Source: Esteya vermicola
Lineage: Eukaryota > Ascomycota > Sordariomycetes > Ophiostomatales > Ophiostomataceae
Assembly (NCBI GenBank): GCA_002778215.1
Contig: PCDM01000018.1
Span: 1,674,001-1,738,000, forward strand
Length of the DNA stretch: 64,000 bases
Direction of reading: 5' to 3'
Below the pieces are notes generated by a model, which searched no databases, was not told the DNA's origin, and worked only from the letters and a program-made list of their open reading frames with translations. Shown here piece after piece: positions 23,101 through 35,970 of the stretch. Position numbers and translations under genes: made by a program. How positions within the stretch are numbered: the first letter of the stretch is position 1; every line of letters begins with the position of its first letter.

Positions 23101-25705
23101 ATACTTTTTTATTAATCTTATAAAAAAATACTTTACTTTTAAATTATAGTATAAAAGTTTAGCTTAGTAGTTTTTATAAGACTTAGTATACTTTATTATT
23201 AAATAGTCTTTATTATTATAGTAAAAGTAGTAAAGGCGTTTTTATAGTATATATTAAGTAAATACTTTAAAAATAGTATTATTATTTACTTATAAAACTT
23301 CTTTAATATTAGTTATAAGTAGTTATTACTAAATTGTTTTAGTGTTATATAAGTTTTAAGCTAAGAATATAAAAAAACTATATTTTTTTAAGTATTTTAT
23401 TACTATATAATTTTAGTTAATAGTAAGGTTTATTATACCTTTAGTAATTAATTTAAACGTGTCTTTTAACTAAATAGCTTAAAGTTGTAGTATAACTAAA
23501 GTAACTAAGATAAGTATAATAAAAAGTAGTAAAGTATACTAGTAAAAAGGTATATTAATTTAATAAGTAAAAGGTAAAACTTAAAAAGACTTATAAAGCC
23601 TTTAATAATAATAATTATTTATTAAGTAAACGTTATTTTTAAAGTATTTAATAATTTAATTATAAAATTCTTAAAAAAGTATAGTTTAAAAGTTTTAATA
23701 TAAACAGTTTACTTAAAGTAATAACTAGCGTATAACTATAAAAAGAAGGCTATAGTATAGTACTATTAACTAATTATTTAATATAAAATAGTAGTTTGTT
23801 TATTTTATATTTATATAAAGCTTAACTAATTTATAAAGTAAAATTTAAAGGTTTTTATTATAAATAGTATAAAACTACATTAAGACTTAAGCTTAAAAAG
23901 TGTAATACTATTCTTTATTCTAAGTACTATAATTTTATTTTGTAGCCTTTTTTAAACTTATAAACTTTCTATTTTATTTTATTATTAAGACTATCTTTAT
24001 TAGTCTTTTTATAAAGCTTATTTTACTAATTATATAATATATTAGTAGTTAATAAACTTTATTTTTATTTAAAAGTAATACTACTTATATTAAGGCTTTA
24101 TAATAATAAAGAAAGTATATAACATTATTATTATTAAAGATAAGTACTATAAGAGTTTTAAAGTAAAGGAAAGGTTAGCCTTAAAATTATAGTATTTCTT
24201 TAAGTGTAAAGTATATTAACGTACTTATAAAAGTACTAGTTAATAGTAACACTTTAAAAGTTAAAAAAGCTATATTAATAAAATAAGTATTTATTTTAAT
24301 AATCTTATATATTATATATAAAATATAAAATCTTAGTACTAAACTACTTACTTAATTGTTTATTAGTTTTCTTAGTAAGAAGAAAGAAATTTTTTAAAAT
24401 TTAATAAAATTAATATATAACTAATCTTTATATAAAAAAATAAATAGTTATTATTTATAAAAAAAAAAGAAATTATAACTTTTCTTACTTAAAGAATTAG
24501 TATATTTAATTTTTATAAAAGTATACTAATCCTTTAATTACTTAAGTTATACTATAAAGTAATAAAGCTTTTTACTACTTTTTAACTTAGCTTTTTTTTT
24601 ATTAATTTAAGCCTTTTTATACTACGTTTTATAAGTATATTTAGCCTTACTACTACTATCTTTACTTTAGTAACTTATATATAAGTCTTTTTAAAGTAAG
24701 TAGTAACTAAGAGTTATTATATTATATTAGTCTTATTAGTAACTACTATAGTATTAACCTATTATTAAGTAGCTATTTATTAACTTACTATTAAATTTAT
24801 TTTTATTTATTTTTAAAATACTATTATTAAATTAGTACTTATTAATACTTTTATAATTAAGATAAAAGTTTAAAAAAAGAGTATTTTATAATATTTTAAT
24901 ATTTAACTTTAACTATTATTATAAAGTTGCCTTTAATATTTCTTAAATCTTATATTAGTATTATTAAAGTAGTATTTAACCTTTATTAATTAGTTGTTTA
25001 TTTATAAGACTAATATTTATTTATTACTACTTTTTTATAATACTAAATATAGTAATATACGCCTTAGCCGCTTTTAAGTAAATAAAAGGATTACCTTTTT
25101 CTTTTATTAATAAAAGTATATTTATCTTTTACTAGTATAATTAAGTAAAAAACTATATAGGCTACTTTTTAAGGCTTTACTTAACTATTAATTTATATAT
25201 TATAAGTTAAAGTTAGCTTTATACTAACTCTTACTACTTTATAGCTAGGCCGTTTTTATATAATTAGTTAATAATAGCTATTTACTATAACTAATTATAG
25301 TAATATATATTTAGTTATTTAATATAGTAGTTAATAATATATCTTTAAAAGCTATTATAAGTAACTCCTTTTTATAAAACTTCCTTTATATTAAATTTAT
25401 ATTTTAATACTTAGTTTTTATTTTTTATAACTTTATAATTTAAAATTATTAAAAAATAAGTAAAGTAGTAATCTTACTCCTTTTTTTACTTATTAAGAGT
25501 ATAAATAAGAATTAAAGACTTATTTTAGTAATTATTATAGTATAGCTATTAACTAATTACTTTTTATATCTTTAACTAAAGAAGGTTATTATAAAAGTTT
25601 AAGTAGATAAAGTAATAGTGTTTTATAAGTATTATAACTAATTAAGTAGAACTTAAGTAACTAGTCTTATAACTAGTATATTTTAAGTCTTACTCTTATT
25701 ATTAG

Positions 25706-26074
25706 TAAGTATAAAACTATCTACTATATATATAACTATATATACTACTAATAACTATTATAGTATATAAAATAGTATAAAAAGGGACTATTAACTAATT
25801 AGTTAGTAGTCCCTTTTCTTATACTATACTTTATAAGCGGCTTACTAGTAAGTAAGGATAAAGGAAGACGTACTTATAGGCGTTATATATAAAAACTTAT
25901 ATAGCTAATTTTATCTATTAAATTCCTTGTTATTTGTCTATCTTTTTAGTAGCTACGTCTTGTCTACTTATACCTTTTAAAGTAGAGGGTGTTAAGGCAA
26001 AGCCTTAACCTAATTTACTTCTTATTTTAAGTATAGGTACTATAACGTTAGTTATAGTACGTACTGTACACTTA
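25706..26074. repeat. Family B right LTR
   Basis: Direct repeat of 13453-13821, with the palindrome at 25784-25813. It ends GTACTGTACACTTA, the least mutated version of the family terminus in the window. Confidence 0.8.
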
Positions 26075-29000
26075 ATACACAGTCTTTATAAGACCTTTAT
26101 AAACGTCCTTCTTACCTACTTATAATAATTACGCCCTTTTTAAAACTAGTACTCTTAGGCTAGTAAGTATTAATTATATAGCTATAAATAGTACTATATA
26201 ATATAGCTTAGTTATCTTTGTTTATAGCTAGTAATAACGTTTTAAATTATAGAGTAAATAAGATATAAGGTAAACTTACTATTTTACTATATTCTTACTT
26301 TTACTTATTATAGCTCTTTAATAAAAAACTACTACTTTTAAGTGTAAGCCTACTACTTTTAAGTATATTAATACTATTATAGCCTTAATAGACAAGTTAT
26401 ACAAGGCTATACCTTTACTTAGTTGTTACTAAGCCGCTTATTTAGCCTATTATTAACTAAATTATACTATATATATTTACGTTTAAGACTTATTAACCTT
26501 AGCTAACCTTAATAAAAATAGGTTAACTTATTATACAACTTTTACTTTGCTTATTAGAAGAACTATACACCTTCTACGTTTTTAGTCCGCTTACTTAGCT
26601 AGCCCTTTAGCCTTATAAACATAGGCCTTAGCTAAAGATAAGGAAAAGAACCCTTTATTAAACGTTATAATAACAACGGTTACTATATTAATAGTACTAG
26701 TAGTAGTATAATTTGTTAAGACGGCTATATTACTTTTATTAGGCCCTTAAGACTTTGTAAGGTTAGTAGTACCTTTAATAACAAAGCCTATAAACCTTAT
26801 AGTTGTAATAGAATTTAGTATAATAACTATAATAAGCCTAAAGACTAGAGTACTTTATAGCTTTAGCTTCTCTTACTTGTTTAAGGCTTTAATAACCCCT
26901 TATCTACCTTATATACGTTTTACTTATTTAAGGCACTTATCCTTTTAGTAGTTATACTAAGTACTTATTAACGCTAAGTACGTATAGTACCTTTAGTACC
27001 CTTTATATTTACTACTAATAAAGTTGCCACCTTCTTTATACTTTAACTACGTACTATCTTTAGCTTTAAGTACGTACTACTAATAGTATAAGGCTAGACA
27101 CTAGCCTTACTATAAAATACAACTTTTATCTTATTATTTAAAGCTTTTACTAATTATACTTAGGTCTTTATATTAATAGTTAAAGATATAATTAACTTAT
27201 CTTTTATTATAGACTATACTAGTACTTAGGCTAACGCTTATAACACTTTAACTAAGGTTTAATATAGCTTAATAGCTGCCTTATAGTAGGTACTATTACT
27301 TTTCTACCTTACTATAGTTAAGGTTTAGGCCTTAAAGAAGGGTATAAACGTAGTCTTATAATATTAGTTTATAAAGTAGTACTATTAAGTGTTAGTACTA
27401 CTTAGTAGGCTTATATTTAACGTATACTTATTAACGTTATTATTAAAGGACTTTAGTTATACTTAAATTTAAGTTACTATAAGATCTTTTTAAAAGAACG
27501 TTAAGGCCGTTCTTCTTAAAGGTGGTTAAAATATAGTATAAGTAAAAGATTTTTAGTAGAATTATTACTAAATATAAGTAGTAAATTAACTTTTTATTAT
27601 TTATACTTATTAGTCCTTTTCATCCTTTTACTTATACTATAGTCTTTTAAAAAGTCTTTCTTTTTTTATTAGTCTTTATATTACTTATATAGTAACTATA
27701 ATAGTACTTTATAACAACTTTTTAAGTATAGCCTATATCTTATATATAAAAGTATTTATAAGGTTAGTACTATACACTACTATAACTAGGTAGGAAATAA
27801 CATCCACTTTACAATAACTAAATCGTATACGTATAAGTGTGTATAAACAAGAATAAACTCTTATCCCTTTTATTAAGAAGGAGTATAGTAGTACTATATA
27901 AATATAAAAAATGTTTATTAGTCTACTTATTTTAACTAATTATAAAGAGCGTTTAAAAACTCTTTAAGGCCTACTCTTAGTATCTTAAAACAGCTTACTA
28001 CTATCTTATCTCTTAACTAATTATAGTAGAACGTTAGTAGATTAAATATTTAATTAATTATAAAAAGACCTTATAAAGACTTTAAATAGTTTATATATAG
28101 TACTTTAACATTGCTTAGTTATATAGCGTTTATAAGTAATTCTTATTAATACTATAATAATTATCTCTTTTCCTTTTTAAAGTTGCCTTTAACTTTTATT
28201 AGTAATAAAGTAATTAGAAGAAAAACTTAATAAAATAAAAGTGCTTTAGTACTTATAAGATAGTTGTTATATTATACTATTTATATTTATATATAGTAGT
28301 AGCCTTTATTATACTAATATATTTAATAAAGTTAATTAATATTAGTAATACTACTAAAGACTTTTTAAGCTTTATTTAAAGGTTATAAAGAGCTAGTCTA
28401 TATAATAAAGCCTATTATTAGTATATATTAAGTATAATAAATTTACTTTTACTTTATTTATAGTAAAATTTACTTTATTATATAAACGTTATAAGTTTAC
28501 TTTTACTTATTTATAAAGTAAATTTTACTATATTATATAAATAGTACTTATTTTTTACTTTTTATATTATTAAAGTTTATTATAGTAAGTAGTACTTTTA
28601 AAAGAAAAAGTAAGAACTATAAAGTTGTTATTATATTATAATAATACTAATAGCTTAATAAGTAATTAAATAGTTTAAAGACTACTTAATTCTTATTAAT
28701 AGCCTACTATTTAGCCTTTTATTTATAATATAAACTTTTTTAAAGTACTTTAAAGAGACCTTTATACTTTAAAGCCTTATTATAGTTAAAAGTAAGAATA
28801 AAACTACTATAAAGCTTATTTATATATAAGAACTAAAGCCGGCTTTTATATCTTAATATCTACTCCTTACTAGTGCCTTAACGCCTATACTAAGCGTTAA
28901 ACGGACTACTTTTACCTTTACATTAAGTAATATACTATAAAAGGTTTCTTAGTTGTTATATAGTATAGCTATACTAGTAGTACTAAAGGTGTTACCTTTT

Positions 29001-32000
29001 TTTATTTTACCTACTACTACTAAGACTTAAAGGCTAATAACGCCTATACTTATTTAGCTTTTACTTATACTATAGGCGCTTAATCCGTTAAGGTAGACGC
29101 CTTTAACAAGCTCTTTAGTAGGCTCCTTATCTTTCTTTAATAAGTTTAGTACTAGTATTTAAAGCCTGTTATACGTACTAGACAATTTATTACTAAGATG
29201 TACTAATAACGTTAAAGACCTTAAAGGTAAGTTAAGTTTAGTCTTTAGCCTTTTTTAAGCCTTTATAACACCTTTAGTAACGCCTTACTTATTCCTTTAT
29301 TTAAGTAAGGTAAGGACTTAAGATACTCCTAGCCCTTTAATAACAAACCTATATACCTAGGCTACCTTAACGCTTAAGTAAAAAAGCTAGTAGACAAGCT
29401 ACTAAAGTTACCTTTTTTAGTATAGTGCTCTAACTTTTAAAAAAGTAGTAGCTATATAAATAAGTAGTGTATTAATACGTGTTATATACTAGTAAGTGTC
29501 TTATTTATTATTTATTAGCCTAATTATACTAATAAGATAGTTTCTTATATTAATAATAAGCTACTTAACTAACCTTAGTAAGTAGGCCTTAGTTATAGCC
29601 TACTTAAAAGACTAAGGAATCCTTTAAAGAGAGAGCTTTTACTACTACTATTAAATAGTTTAAAAGACCGTTTAAAGCCTAGCCTTTATAGCTATAAACT
29701 ACTATATAAAGTATAGTAAGCTATATAGGCTTAAGGTAGTATATATATATTTATTCTTTTAACCTTTAACTACTACTAACTAGTCCTAAGTTGTTTATAA
29801 AGTATAAGGCTACTACTTATATATACTATATATTACTAAGTAAGTAAGATTATAACTACCTTTTATACTTTAAGCTAAGTATAGGTTGCTTTACTATTAT
29901 CTTATACTTATAATATAAGTTATTATAAGTATTAGTAGTTAAAATATACCTTTATTTACTATCTCCTTACTAAAACGTAGTTATTAAGCTACTCTCCTTT
30001 TTAAGCTATAAGTAGGCCTTTTAAAATCCCTTTATAATAGTTAAATATATTATTATTTTTTTATAATTTTTTATTATTATAACAATATTATATTACTATA
30101 CCTTTTTATTAAATCTTTTTTAATCTTCTTTTTTTCTTCTTTATAAAAACTTTTAAGCCTATTTTAATATTAATAAGCCTTTCTTTTTATATTTTTTACT
30201 ACTTCTTTATAATAATTAGTATATTTATAACTACTATAATAATTAATTAATTATATTTAAAAGGCTTTTTTTTTTACTATACTAAGTAGTATAACTTTTT
30301 ATACTATATTTTATAACTTAATACCTTTTTTACTTTTTACTTATTATTATTTTCTTTTAATAGTAGTATTAGTAAAAGCTTTATAGTATTTATAAGGTTT
30401 ACTTAAAGTTTTAGTAAAAATACTAAAAATATATTATATAGTCTTTTATACTATTATAAAAGTATAAAGTAATATACTTATAAACTAATTTTTTTTAATA
30501 TATAAAAAGGTTTAATAAACTTTAGCTTTTACTTTTAACTAAGCACTTTTAGCTTTAAATTTTAAGTAGATAGTAGTACTAAGTCTTTTTTATTATACTT
30601 TTTTAATAAGTACTTTGTATTATAGTAATACTTTTATATCTCTTATATATATTATAAGTATTTTAACGCTTTTTTTTATAACTTATAGCTTTAAAATATA
30701 CTTAGCTACTATTAATACCTTTTTTTTATTAATAACGTCTTTAATACTTTTATAAATTATAAAGTAATAGCTATAAAGTATATAAAATAGTGCCTTATTT
30801 ATTAATTAATTTATTATATTATTTAAAATAAACTTTGTTATAAAAAGAAGTATTAGTTAATTATTTTAGTTTTTTATTATATAGTAATAAAAGTATTATT
30901 TTAAAGTTTAATTAGCTTTTTTAGTTTAACTATTAGTTTATAAGTAAAAAGTAGTAAATAGTCTTAGCTTAATATAAGTAATATTATATAGCTCTTACTA
31001 GTACTAGCTAGTAAAGACTGCTCCTTTATTTAAAATAATACCTTTTAACTATTTAAAGCGTAGTTAAACCTTTATATAAAGTAAATATATAAGCTTTATA
31101 AAGGTTATAATAGTAAATACTAGTAGGAACTAATATATCTTTATATATTTATTTACTACTATTAATATAACGTTTAACTTTTAATTTCTATTAAAGATTA
31201 AAAAGAAACTAGTAATAAAATTTATTAACACCTTTTACTAAGGCCTTTTAAAGACTAGTAAGAGCTAAAGCTAACTATATAGCTTGTACTTTCTTAACTT
31301 AGTAGTCTAGTATATATAATAAGTATATATAAAACTCTTAACGTCTACTTTAATATCTATTTAAAAGTAATAACAAAAAACTAAGTCTTTTATTACTATA
31401 TTTAGCCGTCTTTAACTTATAATACTAATAAATAATTTTATATTATAATACTTTTTAAGCTAGTATAACTACTTATTCTTTTTAATAAAGTAACTTTATA
31501 AAGTTTAAAGACTAACTTTAAAAATAGCCTATATAGTTTTAATATACCTTTTTTTTACTTTATAAGTAAAAGTTTAATAGTTAAGCTATAAAAATAAGCT
31601 TATAAAATAAAGTAAAAGGCTCCTTACATTTTTTTAACCTTTTTATAGTTGTAACTATAACTACTTATACTATAAACAACTACTAAGTATATATACTTTA
31701 ATACTTTATCTAAGTTGTTTTTAAGTTAGCTATATTAACCGTTTTACTTAGACTATTTATAATAAATTTAAACACTTACTTTTTATAAAAAGATAGGCTA
31801 CTTAGTTCTTTTATAAGTTCTTTAAAGTCTTTTAAAACACTACTCTTAGTAAGAGTAACAACTTTTTAATATAATAAAAACAAGTAATCTATTTAGTTTT
31901 ATTCTTTTTTATAGTTAGAATAATATAATAAACTATTAGCTAGATTTTTATTACTTAGTTAATACTTAATTTTAAAATTAAATAGTAATAAATATATATA

Positions 32001-32559
32001 CTAGTACGCTTAGTAATAATTTAAATTTATTTACTATAAAAACGCCTATAAATTAACGTAGTTAGTTAAGACCTTTACACTTTTAACCCTTTTTAAGTAC
32101 TAGTACTATTCTTTAAAGGATATAACAATTACTATTAACTCTTAATTAAAAGTATTATAGTACAGCTTTACACCTTTTAGCTTTTAGAACTAAAAGGCTA
32201 TTAAATATTAAATACCTATATTGTTTAACTAAGATAGTATTTTTACTAATATAAAAGTAAACGTATTAGTCTTTATATAAACTAGACGTTATAAGTTATA
32301 ATACTTTAATAATAGCGCTTTTATAAACGCTTACTTTAACTATTAAAATACTTAGTTCTTATAAAGCTCTTATAAAGGTCCTTTAAGTTTCTTACTCTTA
32401 ACTAAGCCCTTTAAGTACTTTATTAGTAGTTAGGCCTTATTAATAAAATAATAAATAAATTAGTAGTAAAAATTATAAAAACTAATAAACACTTAAATAT
32501 TATAATAAGTCTTAAGCGTTTACTACTTTATAACTATCTTAACTTGTATAAAGTTTATA

Positions 32560-32760
32560 TAGACTTTATTAAGGAATAGTAAAAAGCCTAAAAAAAACAC
32601 CTCCTTTTTATAAAACTAGTACTTTTTTTAATTAATAAATAGCCTTATTTTTTTTAGTTAATTTAATACTTGTTTTAAATACTTTATATATTCCTTTTTA
32701 TTCTTTAAATAAATTAAAATATTATTTAAATAAATAATATAAATTTTGTTTATTAAGCTC
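32560..32760 (-). pseudogene. Ty3/gypsy reverse transcriptase relic of element C1
   Basis: The minus strand reads YLNNILIYLKN, then KEYIKYLKQVLN, LKKIRLFIN and FYKKEVFFLG, with stops in place of Gln/Trp/Arg. This is the catalytic and following segment of a Ty3/gypsy reverse transcriptase. YLDD has become YLNN at complement(32721..32732), an inactivating change explained by RIP. Confidence 0.88.
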
Positions 32761-33011
32761 TTAAACACTTTATAAATATAACTTTAAAAGGTTATTAAAG
32801 TGTTAGTTAGCTTAAAAAGTATTACTAAATACTTATAATAACTATACTACGTTTTAAATATAGTCGTTTACTTATTCTTTTTATATATTTATATTTTATT
32901 AAACACATCTTTTATATTTATAGTTAAAAAGACTTTATAGCCCTTAGTTTTATTTAAAATCTTAAAGATTAAAAGTAAAAAGTACTAATTTTTAACTATA
33001 ATCTTATTTAG

Positions 33012-33423
33012 TGTTATAGACAGGCAGAGAGGACGTCTACAAAGGTCTTACAAAGACCGTACATAGGAGTTGTACAGACTTTACAGACAATATAAATACA
33101 CAATAGCTAATTAGACAGATGGTAGGCGTTATATAACCTATAAATATAGGTAGGACCTGTAAGGATGCGTAGTAGTGGTTTATACTTAATTAAGTAGGGT
33201 AGTAATAGATATACGCTTTGTAATTAGTTAAATAGTTGTTAAGTTTAAAGGCTAAGGTCTAATTAGAACTAGTGTAATTAGTACTACCTTTATATAGCTA
33301 GTTTATTCTTTTTTATAAATATAAAGGAATAAGACTTAGTTTTTGTATAATACTACTCTTACCTTTAGCCTTTTATAAATAATTACTTTATTAATATAGT
33401 TATTTAGTTTATTTACTATTATA
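33012..33423 (+). repeat. Family A 5' LTR of copy A4
   Basis: Begins TGTTATAGACAGGCAG and ends CTATTATA (mutated CCGTCACA, as seen in the less mutated copy at 50413-50793). Confidence 0.88.
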
Positions 33424-35779
33424 ATTATTAAGTCTTCTTTTTTAAAACTACTTAACTACTAATATAAATTAAATTATTATAATATACTAAATTAAACTAA
33501 TATAAGACTATAAAGATAATATAGCCTTATATAACTAAAGATAAAATATAAGCACTATAGTATAGCTTAGTAAACTTAAAATAAAAGGATTAATAATAAC
33601 TATTATAATAAAAAATAATATAAACCTTATTAAATTTATTATTAATAAACTTAGTTTAATATAGTAGATTATATTTAAAGTAGTAAAAACTAACAACTTT
33701 AAGCTTTAAACGCTTAAAAAAGAAGTTGTTAAAGCTAGATATAAGTAAAAGCTTTTTAATAAGCTATATAACCTTTTAATAAATTAAAAGAAGTAGAGAG
33801 ATAGTAGTAATAAAGGCTTTAATATAAAAAAGGATAGGCTAAGTATAATAATAAAAAATATGTCTTTTTTTTATTATAACTTTTTTATAAACTAGTATTA
33901 AAATTAGCTTGTAAATAAAAAGATAAGATTTACTTTATTTAAAAAGAAATTTAATATAATAAAAAAGTGTATTTATTTTATACTAACTAGTATAAACTAG
34001 ATTAGTTATATAATATAGTAAACTATACTAATAAATAAAATAAAGAAAGAATAAGCTATTATAAATAAAGACTAAAAAGGCTTTAAATACTAAGTTTTAT
34101 TCTTTATTATAACTTTAAAAACATACTTTTTTATTATTTAAAAGCTAATTAATAATATAAAATAAAGTAAACGTTAAAACTTTTAAAATTTTATAAATTA
34201 TTTAGCCTTTTTTAAAATACAGCTTAAAAAAAAGTTAAAAAAAAAGTAGATATAAGTTTTATATATACAACTACTCTTAAGTATTAAGAAGGACTTATAA
34301 AAGCTTTTTATAATACTAAAGATAAAATAAGAATTAATTATATATATTAAAATTATATAGAATATACACTACTTACAAGAATAAGTGTAAAGCCTTTATA
34401 TAAAACATGTATATAAAAGTTAAGAAGGTTGTAAAAAAGGTAATAAATATAGCTAGGATAAAAGAATATATAATAAAGACTTAAGTACTAGTAACTATTA
34501 AGGCAATTACTAAGATACTTATTAAGAACAAGGCTAAAAAAAAGAGAGCTTATAAGATAAGAACTTTTAACAAGACGGCTATATTTTAAAGTGTTATATT
34601 TATAATAATAATAAGCACTTAGCCAACAAGTATTTAAATAAGAAGAAGATAGCTATAACTAAATTACTAAATATAGGTAGATAGTTAAAAAACTAGACAG
34701 CGTTAATAATAATTAAGATGTTAAAGATATAAAGGAGATTCTAATAGTAGATATATTTTAATTTAAAATATAGGTAAAGGACAAGTAGTTAGTTAATATA
34801 AAATAAGATATAGCTACTATATTAAATATAATTAGTAAGACCTTTGTTAAAGAAATTAGTTTATAAAAGATAAGAGTAAAAATCTTAACGTTAAAAGTGT
34901 ATAATAGACAAATAGTATATATAAGTAGTGTGTAAAAGGTACTACTACGCCTAATTAATGTATAAGAATAGAGGAAGGATATAGTATAAATTTATACTAA
35001 GATTAGTAAGCTGCTTAATATAACAAGACTATTAATACTTCTTTTAATAATAATAATTAAAAAGTACTTAATATAGTTAAATTTAATAAAAACTAGTTAA
35101 TAGTTTAAAGTAATAAAAAAGAAGATAAGAGTAATTATAACTAAGGCTTTTACTATATTAGCTAGGTAAAAAAGAGTAATAGTGTATATAGTAATAACAA
35201 GTACGTTATTAATAAAAGAATTAAAAAAAGGATAAAGCAAGTTGCTTATACACTTAGTGTATAAGTATAGTAACGTCTTAAATTCTAATAATACTAAGAC
35301 GTTACTACTACACTATAATACTAACTATACTATTAACTTAAAAGAGGAATAGTAACTATTATATAAGGCTATATATCTTTTATTATAAAAAGAGTTAAAA
35401 GAGTTAAAAAATTACTTAGTAAAAAGTATAGCCTTTAAATATATACGTCTTTTAAAAAGTCCTACTAGTACTTTTATTCTATTTATATTAAAGAAAGATA
35501 AAAGCCTATAGTTATATATAAACTACTAAGGCTTAAATAAAATAATAATTAAAAATTACTACTTATTACCTTTAATAGTAAAGATTATAAAGCACTATAT
35601 AAAGATAAGATTTATTTTAAAATTAAATATTAAAAAGGCCTACTACTAAATTTAAATTAAAAAAGGCAACGAATAAAAGACCGTCTTTTAAACTTAATAT
35701 AGCCACTTTAAATATTTAGTCCTTTCTTTTAGCCTAACTAACGTATTAACAACTTTTTAAAATTATATTAATAGTATAT

Positions 35780-35970
35780 TAAAAGGGCTAGTAAATACTA
35801 TTTATATTGTATACTTTAACAACATTTTAGTCTTTTTAAAAATAAAGGAGAAGTATATATAACACTTAAAAAAGGTACTAAGATGCTTAAAGAAGGCTTA
35901 GTTATATATTAATAAGAATAAATATAAATTTTATTAAAAGAAAGTAGAATTTCTAAGCTTTTAAATATTG
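35780..35970 (+). pseudogene. Ty3/gypsy reverse transcriptase relic of element A4
   Basis: The plus strand reads IVYFNNILVFLK, KEKYI, HLKKVLRCLKKA, LYINKNKYKFY and KKVEFLSF in one frame with TAA/TAG at Gln/Trp positions. The catalytic Y-x-D-D has become YFNN at 35812-35823. The frame and motif order are diagnostic of Ty3/gypsy. Confidence 0.9.

Larger units (their letters stand above)
13453..26074. mobile_element. Family B LTR element, full length 12.6 kb, coding content unidentified
   Basis: Flanked by direct LTRs of 369 bp (13453-13821 and 25706-26074) and by the 4-bp duplication ATAC (13449-13452 and 26075-26078). It splits an A LTR whose two parts add up to exactly 412 bp, which proves the outer boundaries. 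The LTRs begin TAAGT and end ACTTA. The internal 11.9 kb is colinear with 60222-64000 over the first 3.7 kb. I could not identify reverse transcriptase, integrase or any other domain through the RIP damage, nor assign a coding strand. Purine-rich tracts lie at 13855-14035 and 16680-17115. LTR structure suggests a retrotransposon, but the size is large and the type is open. Confidence 0.78.
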
